From assembly GCF_005434915.1 (NCBI RefSeq), contig NZ_SKCG01000003.1, positions 587,838 through 651,837 on the forward strand: a stretch of DNA of 64,000 nt, written 5' to 3'. Every line of letters starts with the position of its first letter. Position 1 is the first letter of the stretch. Positions 56,048-63,738 of this stretch are shown here, in pieces. The position numbers and the translations under genes were made by a program. The notes beneath the pieces were generated by a model. That model saw nothing but the letters and a program-made list of their open reading frames with translations. It searched no databases and was not told where the DNA came from. The DNA comes from Aurantiacibacter suaedae. Lineage in GTDB: Bacteria; Pseudomonadota; Alphaproteobacteria; Sphingomonadales; Sphingomonadaceae.

Positions 56048-58318
56048 ATGTGGCCCTTTTCGTCGTCGCGTAAATCCGCCTCGGCGGAGCGCTGGGGCGA
56101 GCGTATGCCGCGCGATCTTGCGCTCGAGGATGCGCCGTGGACGCCCTATGCCGATCTCGACGACGATGACGATCTGGCGTTCCGCCCGCGCGGACCGCGC
56201 CAGCCGTCTTATCTGCCGCCGACCCCGCCCAGACGCACGACGCTAAGAGGGCGGATATGGGAGCGGATCGCCGCGCGCGGATGGCTCTGGTGGTTCGGGC
56301 GAATCAGCGCGGCCGTGGCGCTCGTGTTCATCCTGCTGGTCGCCTGGCTGGCGATTACCGCGCCGCTCAGCAAGTCCCTGCAACCGATCGCCGCGCCGCA
56401 GGTCACGCTGCTCGCCGCCGATGGCACGCCGATTGCGCGCAAGGGCGCGGTGGTGGGCGAGCCGGTGGTGGTGGCCGACCTGCCGCCGCACGTGGTCGAA
56501 GCCTTTCTCGCCATCGAGGACCGGCGCTTCTATTCGCACTGGGGTGTGGACCCGCGCGGCATCGCCCGTGCCGCCTTTACCGGCACCGGCGGCGGCTCCA
56601 CGATCACGCAGCAGCTCGCGAAGTTCACCTTCCTCAGCCCTGAACGCACGCTCACCCGCAAGGCGCGCGAGGCATTGATCGCGTTCTGGCTGGAGGCCTG
56701 GCTGACCAAGGACGAGATCCTCGAGCGCTACCTCTCGAACGCCTATTTCGGCGACAACATGTATGGCCTGCGCGCGGCCAGCCTGCACTATTTCTATCGC
56801 AAGCCGGAGAACCTGAAACCGGAACAGGCGGCGATGCTGGCGGGCCTGTTGCAGGCGCCGAGCCGCCTTGCCCCCACGCGCAACCCCGATCTCGCCGCCG
56901 CACGCTTCCAGCTGGTGAAGAATGCGATGGTCGCAGCGGGCTATATCACGCAAGGCGAGGCCGATGCCATGCAGGTGCCCCGGCTCGACGTGCGCGAGCG
57001 CGAGGAGATACCCACCGGCACCTATTTCGCCGACTGGGCGCTGCCGCAGGCCGAGGCGGGCGGGGCGGAAGCCTATGCCAGCCGCACGATCACCACCACG
57101 CTCGATTCGCGCCTCCAGAACATCGCTCGCCGTGTTACCGAACGCGCCCCGCTCGGATCTGCGCAGGTGGCGCTGGTGGCGATGCGGCCCAACGGCGAGG
57201 TCGTGGCGATGATCGGCGGCAAGGACTATGCGCAAAGTCCGTTCAACCGCGCCACGCAGGCGCGTCGCCAGCCCGGCTCGACCTTCAAGCTGTTCGTCTA
57301 TCTCGCCGCCCTGCGCAATGGTTGGCACCCCGGCGACACCATCGACAACACCGAATTCACCACCGGCTCCTACCGCCCGGGTAATGCGGGCGGGCGCTAT
57401 TCCCCCACGATCACGCTGGCCGATGCCTTTGCCCAAAGCTCGAACGTGGCGGCGGTGCGATTGGCGCAGGCCGTAGGGATCGACAAGGTGATCGAAACCG
57501 CGCGCGACCTGGGCGTCACCTCCGACCTTCCGGCAGGCGATCCGAGCCTGGCGCTGGGCACCAGCACGATGACGCTGCTCGAACTCACCAGCGCCTATGC
57601 CGGGGTGGCGGGCAATGCCTTTCCAGTCGCGGCCCATGCCTTTCCCGCGGAAGAGGAGGGCTGGTTCGACTGGCTGTGGAACGGCAAAAGCTCGCTCGGT
57701 TTCGGCGACCATGAGGAGATGGAGACGCTGCTGCGCGGCGCGATCAACTCGGGCACGGGCCGTGCGGCTATTCTCTCGGGTCCGAACTTCGGCAAGACGG
57801 GCACCACGCAGAACAACCGCGATGCGTTGTTCGTTGGCTATGCGGGCGAGGGTGATGACCGGCTGGTGGTCGGCGTCTGGATCGGCAACGATGATAACTC
57901 GCCGCTGAACGGTGTCCACGGCGGGGGCCTTCCGGCGCGGATCTGGCGTGACTTCATGACCAGCGCGATCGCAGGGCAATCCGTGCCCACACGCGAAACG
58001 CCGCGCCCGGATCCCTCCGGCCCGGTTCAGCCGCTTGACGTGCCCACCGACGGGGAGTTTCCGATGGGTGACGGCACCCGCGTAATCATCCGCGATGGCG
58101 AGGCGGTGATCGTGTCCGATGTCGATGGAACGCCGGTCGGTGCGCGTATCGGCGATGGCACGTTTTCGGTCGATATCGATGAGGAAGCGGCGTCGCGGCG
58201 CGTGGCCGATATGGCGCGTGAAGCAGCCGCGGCGCGGCTGGAACAAGCGCGACAGGAGGCAGAAAGAGCGATTGAAGCTGCTCGCGGACAAGCGCAGGAA
58301 AGCGAGGCAGGGCCTTAG
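56048..58318 (+). CDS. Class A penicillin-binding protein (PBP1a-like)
   Basis: Bifunctional peptidoglycan synthase. 756 residues: a charged cytoplasmic N-terminus, a transmembrane segment at about 84-104, the GT51 glycosyltransferase domain (AIEDRRFYSHWGVD near 157-168) and the transpeptidase domain with Ser411 and Lys414 in PGSTFKLF, SSN at 464-466 and KTGTT at 583-587. The last 50 residues are Ala/Glu-rich coiled coil. It probably acts with the UDP-GlcNAc genes in wall synthesis. Confidence 0.93.
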   Translation: MWPFSSSRKSASAERWGERMPRDLALEDAPWTPYADLDDDDDLAFRPRGPRQPSYLPPTPPRRTTLRGRIWERIAARGWLWWFGRISAAVALVFILLVAWLAITAPLSKSLQPIAAPQVTLLAADGTPIARKGAVVGEPVVVADLPPHVVEAFLAIEDRRFYSHWGVDPRGIARAAFTGTGGGSTITQQLAKFTFLSPERTLTRKAREALIAFWLEAWLTKDEILERYLSNAYFGDNMYGLRAASLHYFYRKPENLKPEQAAMLAGLLQAPSRLAPTRNPDLAAARFQLVKNAMVAAGYITQGEADAMQVPRLDVREREEIPTGTYFADWALPQAEAGGAEAYASRTITTTLDSRLQNIARRVTERAPLGSAQVALVAMRPNGEVVAMIGGKDYAQSPFNRATQARRQPGSTFKLFVYLAALRNGWHPGDTIDNTEFTTGSYRPGNAGGRYSPTITLADAFAQSSNVAAVRLAQAVGIDKVIETARDLGVTSDLPAGDPSLALGTSTMTLLELTSAYAGVAGNAFPVAAHAFPAEEEGWFDWLWNGKSSLGFGDHEEMETLLRGAINSGTGRAAILSGPNFGKTGTTQNNRDALFVGYAGEGDDRLVVGVWIGNDDNSPLNGVHGGGLPARIWRDFMTSAIAGQSVPTRETPRPDPSGPVQPLDVPTDGEFPMGDGTRVIIRDGEAVIVSDVDGTPVGARIGDGTFSVDIDEEAASRRVADMAREAAAARLEQARQEAERAIEAARGQAQESEAGP

Positions 58319-58349
58319 CGCGGCGCAGCCTCGGCGCTTTTCGCTTTGA

Positions 58350-58778
58350 TCAGGTCGGGATTTGGTTTCCGCCGCCGCGTCGAACAGGATGGCGCGGTGC
58401 CAGCGCGGCGTCATTCGTCGGGCCGAACGCCGTATCGACTTCGGAGAATTTGCTGGAGGTCTTATCGCCGATGGTGGCGAGGACCACAATCAAGCCAACC
58501 GCCACCAGCCCAGCCAGGGCGACATATTCGATCGCGGAGGTGCCGTCGCGCACACAGGCTTCGCGCTCGCTGGGGCGGCTAAGCTTAGCGCAGGCGTTGG
58601 TGACTGCGGCGTCGATCCGGTCGCGCGTGACGGCGACATCGGAGGCCTTCGAAAGGTCGAGGCCCGCGTGGCTGATGGCGATCAGGAGTTTCTTTATGGC
58701 AGCGTCCGTTGCTAGGTGAAGGGATCGAGTTCCTGCATCATCTCGTTTTGTAGTCTGTCCTGCTGTTGTGCGGTGCAT
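58350..58778 (-). CDS. Flp-pilin-like protein with a UrcA-like N-terminal region
   Basis: 142 residues. The C-terminal part, beginning DGTSAIEYVALAGLVAVGLI, has the T-x-x-E-Y processing pattern and long hydrophobic helix of Flp/Tad type IVb pilins. The preceding ISHAGLDLSKASDV to CAKLSRPSEREACV resembles the UrcA family (LDLS plus two Cys). Starts are uncertain: ATG 58778 is preferred, but a GTG immediately before the DGTSAIEY segment would give a minimal pilin. No tad assembly genes are in the window. Confidence 0.55.
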   Translation of the reverse strand: MHRTTAGQTTKRDDAGTRSLHLATDAAIKKLLIAISHAGLDLSKASDVAVTRDRIDAAVTNACAKLSRPSEREACVRDGTSAIEYVALAGLVAVGLIVVLATIGDKTSSKFSEVDTAFGPTNDAALAPRHPVRRGGGNQIPT

Positions 58779-58834
58779 CACAATTCAACCCAACTGCGAT
58801 TAGCGCATGCGAGCGACTTGGTCGTACTGACTTT

Positions 58835-59581
58835 TCAGCTCTTCGGGTACGATGCACGCAGGAAATAGAGCCCCTCGGGAGGCGCGTTTAGGCCGAGCGC
58901 AGAACGGTCCGCCGCTGCCAGCGCCTCGGCCACCTGCTCGATACGCCACTGGCCCAGACCGACCAGCGAAAGCGTGCCAACCATCGATCGGACCTGATGA
59001 TGAAGGAAACTGCGCGCCTCGGCCTCGATCAGCACATGATCGCCCTCGCGCCGCACGTCGAGCCGGTCTAGCGATTTCACCGGGCTTGCCGCCTGGCAAT
59101 GGGCAGAGCGGAAGGTGGTGAAATCGTGCAACCCAACCAGCGCCTGCGCCGCCCGGTGCATCGCCTCGGCATCGAGCGGGCGGGCGACGTGCCAGGCGCG
59201 GTTCTTCTCCAGCGTCAGCGGCGCGCGGCGGTTGGCGATGCGGTAAACATAGGCGCGGCCCACGCAGGAGAACCGCGCGTGCCAGTCGTCAGGTACCACC
59301 TCGCAGCCGATGATTGCTACTGGATCGGGCCGCAGGTGCGCGTTCAGCGCCTCGGACAGGCGGAACGGCTCAATCTGTTTTTCGATATCGAGATGGCAAC
59401 GCATGGCGAGCGCGTGGACCCCGCTATCGGTACGCCCTGCGCTGAAGAGCACCGGGTTCTCCCCGGTCACCTTATGGGCGGCATCCTCGATCGCCTGTTG
59501 CACCGTGGGGCCATGGACCTGCCGTTGCAGGCCCATGAAGGGGGTGCCGTCGAATTCTACCGTGAGCGCGAAGCGCGTCAT
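58835..59581 (-). CDS. truA: tRNA pseudouridine synthase A
   Basis: Modifies uridines 38-40 in the anticodon stem-loop. 248 residues. The catalytic Asp is in [14 protein letters not shown] near residue 52. [20 protein letters not shown] and [15 protein letters not shown] are family blocks. It overlaps fmt by four bases at its start. Confidence 0.96.
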   Translation of the reverse strand: MTRFALTVEFDGTPFMGLQRQVHGPTVQQAIEDAAHKVTGENPVLFSAGRTDSGVHALAMRCHLDIEKQIEPFRLSEALNAHLRPDPVAIIGCEVVPDDWHARFSCVGRAYVYRIANRRAPLTLEKNRAWHVARPLDAEAMHRAAQALVGLHDFTTFRSAHCQAASPVKSLDRLDVRREGDHVLIEAEARSFLHHQVRSMVGTLSLVGLGQWRIEQVAEALAAADRSALGLNAPPEGLYFLRASYPKS

Positions 59582-60483
59582 GTCAGCACGGTGCCCTCGG
59601 CCACCGGATTACCGCGCAGAAAATCATCGAGCGCCATGGCCGGCTTGCCCGCGCGTTGCAGCGTCACCGGGCGCAGCGCGCGGTCGCCGCAGGCGATGGT
59701 CAGCTGCTCGTCGAGCACGGTGCCCGGTGCGCCCCTGCCGTCGACCACCTCTGCGCGCAGTAGCTTTACCCGCGCCCCGTCCAGCTCGAACCACGCGCCG
59801 GGGAAGGGCGCAAAAGCGCGCACTTCGCGTTCGAGCAGGCCAGCGGGCTTTGTGAAATCGAGCCGCGCTTCGCTCTTGTCGATTTTCGCGGCATAGGTTG
59901 CCGCGACCTCGTCCTGCGGCAGCGGCGTGAGGCTGGACAGACGGCTGAGCGCGCTCACCATCAGCCTGGCCCCCATCTGCGCAAGTTCATCGTGCAGGTC
60001 GGCACTCGTCTTGCCCATGGTGGGGGTTTCGCCCCGCAGCAGCATGTCGCCGGTGTCGAGCCCGCGTTCCATCTGCATGATCGTCACCCCGGTCATCGGA
60101 TCGCCCGACTGGATCGCGCGCTGGATCGGCGCGGCCCCGCGCCAGCGCGGCAGCAGCGAGGCATGGACGTTCACGCAGCCAAGCCGCGGCGCGGTGAGAA
60201 CCTCCACCGGCAGCAGCAGACCATAGGCCACGACCACGGCAATATCGGCATCGAGCGCGGCAAAGGCCTTGCGGTCTTCTGCGGCGGAGAAGTTCACCGG
60301 ATGGCGCACTTCCAGCCCCAGCTGCTCGGCACGGGCCTGCACCGGCGAAGGGCGCAGCTTCTTTCCCCGGCCCGCCGGGCGCGGCGGCTGGGTATAGACC
60401 GCGCAGATTTCGTGTCCGGCCTCATGCAGGGCATCGAGCACTGCAACCGAGAAATCCGGGGTCCCCATGAAAGTTATGCGCAC
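59578..60483 (-). CDS. fmt: Methionyl-tRNA formyltransferase
   Basis: Formylates initiator Met-tRNA from 10-formyltetrahydrofolate. 301 residues. [19 protein letters not shown] at the N-terminus, and [20 protein letters not shown] with the catalytic Asn, His and later Asp; the OB-fold C-terminal domain follows. It overlaps truA by four bases, and def, the partner deformylase, lies 0.8 kb away on the other strand. Confidence 0.97.
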   Translation of the reverse strand: MRITFMGTPDFSVAVLDALHEAGHEICAVYTQPPRPAGRGKKLRPSPVQARAEQLGLEVRHPVNFSAAEDRKAFAALDADIAVVVAYGLLLPVEVLTAPRLGCVNVHASLLPRWRGAAPIQRAIQSGDPMTGVTIMQMERGLDTGDMLLRGETPTMGKTSADLHDELAQMGARLMVSALSRLSSLTPLPQDEVAATYAAKIDKSEARLDFTKPAGLLEREVRAFAPFPGAWFELDGARVKLLRAEVVDGRGAPGTVLDEQLTIACGDRALRPVTLQRAGKPAMALDDFLRGNPVAEGTVLT

Positions 60484-60510
60484 TTGTCGAATCCCGTGTG
60501 CCCCCGATGT

Positions 60511-60600
60511 CCGCTCACCGCGAGCTTGTCGAAGGGGCGTACTTCCTTAAAGCGCTGCGCTAGTAGAAAGTACAATGCTTCGACAAGCTCAGCATGAGCA
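60511..60600. repeat. Inverted repeat between fmt and recR
   Basis: Two roughly 35-base arms, 60511-60545 and 60566-60600, are imperfect reverse complements with a shared core GAGCTTGTCGAAG / CTTCGACAAGCTC. The core is widely dispersed in Sphingomonadales-type intergenic regions from memory. The element ends 15 bases before recR. Confidence 0.7.
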
Positions 60601-60615
60601 GATAGTGGATTTGGA

Positions 60616-61212
60616 ATGGCGTCCCCGGAAATCGAAACCCTCGCCTCGGCACTCGCCCGCCTGCCCGGCCTCGGGCCGCGATCGGCGCGCCGGGCGGTAC
60701 TGTGGCTGGTCAAACACCGGCAGACCGGACTCGCGCAGCTGGTCGAGGCGTTGCAGGTGGTCGAACGCAGGCTGGTCGAATGCTCCATCTGCGGCAATGT
60801 CGACACCACGGACCCGTGCAGCATCTGTGCCGATCCGCGCCGCGATGCCAAGGCGATCTGCGTGGTGGAGGACGTGGCCGATCTGTGGGCGCTTGACCGG
60901 GCCAAGCTGTTCAGCGGCACGTTTCACGTCCTGGGCGGTCGACTCTCGGCGCTGGACGGGGTGCGGCCCGAAGACCTTACCATCGATCGCCTGCTGGCCC
61001 GCGTTGAGGCAGGCGGGGTCGATGAGGTGGTGCTGGCGATGAACGCCACACTCGAAGGACAGACCACCGCGCATTACCTTGCCGAGCGGCTCGACCGGTT
61101 CCCCGTGCGAATCACCCAGTTGGCGCATGGTTTGCCGGTCGGCGGCGAGCTGGATTACCTTGACGAGGGCACTCTGGCACAGGCTTTGCGGGCGCGTCGC
61201 CCACTCGCTTGA
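60616..61212 (+). CDS. recR: Recombination mediator RecR
   Basis: Works with RecF/RecO to load RecA on gapped DNA. 198 residues: helix-hairpin-helix [14 protein letters not shown], a four-cysteine zinc finger [16 protein letters not shown] near residue 56, and a Toprim domain ([15 protein letters not shown] and later [17 protein letters not shown]). The usual neighbour dnaX is not in the window. Confidence 0.97.
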   Translation: MASPEIETLASALARLPGLGPRSARRAVLWLVKHRQTGLAQLVEALQVVERRLVECSICGNVDTTDPCSICADPRRDAKAICVVEDVADLWALDRAKLFSGTFHVLGGRLSALDGVRPEDLTIDRLLARVEAGGVDEVVLAMNATLEGQTTAHYLAERLDRFPVRITQLAHGLPVGGELDYLDEGTLAQALRARRPLA

Positions 61213-61243
61213 TTGGCGCGCATCTCGCGCCTATCTAACGCCC

Positions 61244-61810
61244 ATGGCTATCCGCGAAATCCTTGAAGTTCCCGATCCCGTCCTCAAGCAGGTCTCCGTG
61301 CCCGTCGACAAATTCGACGACGAGCTGAAGACGCTGGTCGAGGACATGTTCGAAACCATGTACGACGCCAATGGCATTGGGCTGGCGGCTATTCAGGTCG
61401 GCGTGCCGCAGCGCGTGCTGGTGATCGACCTCCAGCCCGAAGACCCGGACGCCGAGCCCGAGCCGTGCGATCACGATGGCCACCACCATCACCATCAGCC
61501 CACGAAGAAGGAACCGCGCATCTTCATCAACCCGGAAATTCTTGATCCGGCAGAAGAGCAGGCGAGCTATCAGGAAGGCTGCCTTTCGGTGCCCGATATC
61601 TATGCCGATGTGGACCGCCCGAAGACGTGCCGCGTGCGATGGCAGGATCTAGAAGGCAACACGCATGAAGAGCCGATGGACGGCCTGATGGCGATTTGCA
61701 TCCAGCATGAGATGGACCATCTCAATGGCGTGCTGTTCATTGACCACCTGAGCCGTCTGAAACGCAACATGGCGCTGAAAAAGCTGGAAAAGGCGCGAAA
61801 GGCGGCCTGA
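61244..61810 (+). CDS. def: Peptide deformylase with a His-rich insert
   Basis: Removes the N-formyl group from nascent proteins. 188 residues from ATG 61244. Motif 1 GIGLAAIQVG at 44-53, motif 2 EGCLSVP at 111-117 (metal ligand Cys113) and motif 3 HEMDH at 155-159 (two His ligands, catalytic Glu156) are intact. Between motifs 1 and 2 is an insert at about 64-89 rich in Asp, Glu and Pro, with CDHDGHHHHHQP, not seen in E. coli Def. The frame upstream to 61079 overlaps recR and is not the start. Confidence 0.95.
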   Translation: MAIREILEVPDPVLKQVSVPVDKFDDELKTLVEDMFETMYDANGIGLAAIQVGVPQRVLVIDLQPEDPDAEPEPCDHDGHHHHHQPTKKEPRIFINPEILDPAEEQASYQEGCLSVPDIYADVDRPKTCRVRWQDLEGNTHEEPMDGLMAICIQHEMDHLNGVLFIDHLSRLKRNMALKKLEKARKAA

Positions 61811-61814
61811 TCGG

Positions 61815-62066
61815 CTAGGCTTCGGCGGCGGTGGTCGCCGGATCTGTAGCTGCGTCCTCTGCGTCCTCTGCGGCGGCGAGGCGTTCCAGACGTTCGCTGG
61901 CAGCCTTGGCGCGCGATTTTTCAATTTTCTTCGCTTGGTCGGCCAATGCTCGCCAGGTTTTCTGCGACCGCAATGCACGCTCGCGAACATTGTCCAGCGT
62001 TGCCGTCTTGGCGTCGCGCGCAGCCTCTTCGGCGCGGGCATCGTAGAATGCAAAGGTCTGGCTCAT
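61815..62066 (-). CDS. Small charged helical protein, unknown
   Basis: 83 residues, mostly Ala, Glu, Lys and Arg with a predicted helical character (RAEEAARDAKTATLDNVRER) and an Ala/Glu/Asp-rich C-terminus. GGGGAAT precedes the ATG. It resembles by composition the small DUF6481-type proteins often placed beside cold-shock genes in sphingomonads, but the resemblance is loose. It follows cspA on the same strand. Confidence 0.5.
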   Translation of the reverse strand: MSQTFAFYDARAEEAARDAKTATLDNVRERALRSQKTWRALADQAKKIEKSRAKAASERLERLAAAEDAEDAATDPATTAAEA

Positions 62067-62091
62067 AGAAATTCCCCTTTATAAGGGAGCG

Positions 62092-62121
62092 CCTCCCCCG
62101 GCGCCTTGACGCCAGGGGAGG
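62092..62121. terminator. Hairpin between cspA and the small helical protein
   Basis: Stem CCTCCCC with GGGGAGG plus inner GGCG/CGCC, one mismatch, loop CCTTGA. It lies 14 bases past the cspA stop. No T run, so it may attenuate or stabilise the cspA message rather than fully terminate it. Confidence 0.5.
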
Positions 62122-62134
62122 TGAGCCCGGTAAA

Positions 62135-62347
62135 TCAGTCTGCGGGCGTGAGGTTCACGGCCGAAGCCTTGCCGTTCTTGCCCTGCTCAACTTCGTAGTT
62201 GAGGCGCTGGTCAGTGTTCAGCGTGTCCATGCCGGCAGCCTGAACTGCGGTAATGTGGACGAAGCTGTCAGCCGAGCCATCGTCGGGCTGAATGAAACCA
62301 TAGCCCTTGTCGGCATTGAAGAATTTGACGGAACCGGTCTTGCTCAT
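62135..62347 (-). CDS. Cold-shock protein (CspA family)
   Basis: 70-residue single cold-shock domain. RNP1 is KGYGFIQPDD and RNP2 is SFVHITAV. Start at ATG 62347, preceded by GGAAAGGAAG; the longer frame to 62395 is unlikely. It binds single-stranded nucleic acid. The 215-base gap upstream is long enough for a regulated leader and contains a CCCGGCGGC/GCCaCCGGGG partial stem just upstream of the ribosome-binding site. Confidence 0.92.
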   Translation of the reverse strand: MSKTGSVKFFNADKGYGFIQPDDGSADSFVHITAVQAAGMDTLNTDQRLNYEVEQGKNGKASAVNLTPAD

Positions 62348-62562
62348 GATTGCTTCCTTTCCAGAAGACAAAGTGCCCGGCGGCAAAAGCGCCACCGGGG
62401 TCGTGCGTCAGGTCGTGTGATGAAAGGAAGTCGTCGTCTGGCGGCGCGGCCGATTGGGTGGCAACGCTTAGTCAAAGGCCGAAGTCCGTCGCAAATGTCG
62501 ACGTCAGCAAGCACCTTGTAACACAGGCAAGTCGAAAAGCTCAGCGCTTTCTTTCGTAAGGG

Positions 62563-62967
62563 TTACGAAAGCGCCGCTTCCTGCATTCCTTGCAGCGCCT
62601 TCACGCAGTCTTCAAAGCACTCGCGGCACATCTTTTCGCACCGCTTGCAATGCGCATTGTCGTGCTTGGCGCATTCCTCGGCGCAGATTTTGCACGCAAT
62701 CACACAGGCTTCGAGCAGCGACTTGATGACCACGGTGTTGCCAGCAGTACGGCGTGCCGCCACGCGGCTGACGGCCTGGCAGATGTCGGCGCAGTCCATG
62801 CACTTGCGGATGCACTCTGACATGTCCATTTGCTCGGCAGAGCAGGCATCGGCACAGGAATTGCAGATTGCCGCGCAATACATCGCGTGCTTCACAGCTT
62901 CGCCGAGATCTTCGTTGTAGTCGTCACCCACCTGCGGGTGTTCGCGAATCATTTCCTTGATCGACAT
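62563..62967 (-). CDS. Four-helix-bundle copper storage protein (Csp3-like)
   Basis: 134 residues with 17 cysteines, arranged as CxxxCxxCxxxC in three helices (31-42, 52-63, 88-99) and a fourth set at 107, 110, 114, 117 and 121. This DUF326-type pattern matches copper storage proteins, which hold many Cu(I) ions inside a four-helix bundle. No signal peptide, so it fits the cytosolic Csp3 type. It diverges from the DUF1622 gene across 83 bases with a palindromic promoter-like element. The start has AAGGAG upstream. Confidence 0.9.
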   Translation of the reverse strand: MSIKEMIREHPQVGDDYNEDLGEAVKHAMYCAAICNSCADACSAEQMDMSECIRKCMDCADICQAVSRVAARRTAGNTVVIKSLLEACVIACKICAEECAKHDNAHCKRCEKMCRECFEDCVKALQGMQEAALS

Positions 62968-62990
62968 GGGTCAGTCTCCTTCATGAGACC

Positions 62991-63042
62991 GACGAACAGG
63001 ACCTGCGGACGTTCCCGGAACTTGGCCGAGGGTCGTCGGGTT
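62991..63042. promoter_or_regulatory. Palindrome GTTCCCGGAAC with possible divergent EcfG-type promoters
   Basis: GTTCC-C-GGAAC at 63011-63021 reads GGAAC on both strands. Toward the copper-protein gene GGAAC is followed after 16 bases by CGTC (62991-62994); toward the DUF1622 gene by GTT after 18 bases (63040-63042). EcfG promoters of alphaproteobacteria have GGAAC and CGTT about 16-17 apart. The minus-strand fit is better; the plus-strand site would leave an almost absent leader. It could also be a regulator site. Confidence 0.35.
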
Positions 63043-63050
63043 TGGGAAGT

Positions 63051-63437
63051 ATGATTTCCGATGCGCAGATGCTCGATTTTGCAACCGCGGTTGCCAAGGC
63101 CTTCGAACTCGTTGGCATCGCCGCCATCATTGCAGGGTCGCTGCTGGCTTTCGGGCGTCTCGGGGTGGGGGCGCTTTGGACGCATGGTCCGCTGGCGAGA
63201 GAACGCTCGGCGCTCATTCCCGAATTTCGCCGAATGCTCGGGCGGTCGATTTTGGTTGGGCTCGAATTGCTGGTCGCGGCGGACATCATCCGCACGGTTG
63301 CCGTAGAGCCGACGCTGGAAAGCGTTATGGTGCTGGGCGGGATTGTGATTATCCGCACCTTCCTGTCGTTCAGCCTTGAAGTCGAGATCGACGGACGCTG
63401 GCCGTGGAACGCGAAGAAAGATGCGGATGCTGGCTAG
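63051..63437 (+). CDS. DUF1622 family membrane protein
   Basis: 128 residues from ATG 63051. Three probable membrane segments: ELVGIAAIIAGSLLAF, SILVGLELLVAADIIRTV and VMVLGGIVIIRTFLSFSL, the DUF1622 signature. A short charged C-terminus is cytoplasmic by the positive-inside rule. Function unknown. It is divergent from the copper-storage-like gene. Confidence 0.88.
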   Translation: MISDAQMLDFATAVAKAFELVGIAAIIAGSLLAFGRLGVGALWTHGPLARERSALIPEFRRMLGRSILVGLELLVAADIIRTVAVEPTLESVMVLGGIVIIRTFLSFSLEVEIDGRWPWNAKKDADAG

Positions 63438-63458
63438 GCTCGCGCAGGAGCAGACGAC

Positions 63459-63590
63459 CTAGTTGATCGCTTCCTCTGTGCTGTTGGCGACCGATTCCAG
63501 ATCCTGGCCGACGCCGCGCACCGTGTTGCAGGCGGCAAGCGCTAATGCGCAAGACCCGATGGCGAGGGTGAGCAGGGCTTTCCGGAACAT
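63459..63590 (-). CDS. Entericidin A/B-like small lipoprotein
   Basis: 43-residue peptide, too short for many gene finders. Signal and lipobox: LAIGSCALALAAC with Cys21 as the predicted lipidated residue, then NTVRGVGQDLESVANSTEEA, the characteristic entericidin body. In E. coli entericidins form an antidote/toxin pair; here only one copy is seen and the role is unknown. GGAAGCGAAG precedes the ATG. Confidence 0.88.
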   Translation of the reverse strand: MFRKALLTLAIGSCALALAACNTVRGVGQDLESVANSTEEAIN

Positions 63591-63682
63591 TTCTTCGCTT
63601 CCTTATCAAGTGGCAGGCACGATGCTGCTCGGTCGCTAGTGACACTGGCATGAACGCGCGACAATCGAAAACGGTCAAACGA

Positions 63683-63714
63683 AAAGGGCCGCCCCATTGC
63701 TGGAGCGGCCCTTT
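63683..63714 (-). terminator. Rho-independent terminator after fhs
   Basis: Perfect 10-bp stem AAAGGGCCGC/GCGGCCCTTT with a 12-base loop. On the minus strand it is followed by TTTTCGTTT-type sequence, 25 bases past the fhs stop. Confidence 0.88.
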
Positions 63715-63738
63715 CTGTGCGGCCTCAGGCCGGAAGGC

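Noticed and set aside
56243..58489. 748-codon open frame antisense to the penicillin-binding protein
   Set aside because: The plus-strand gene has every class A PBP motif; the antisense product shows only GC-driven composition.
60508..60600. Inverted repeat interpreted as the ends of an insertion sequence
   Set aside because: No transposase frame lies between the arms, which are only about 20 bases apart.
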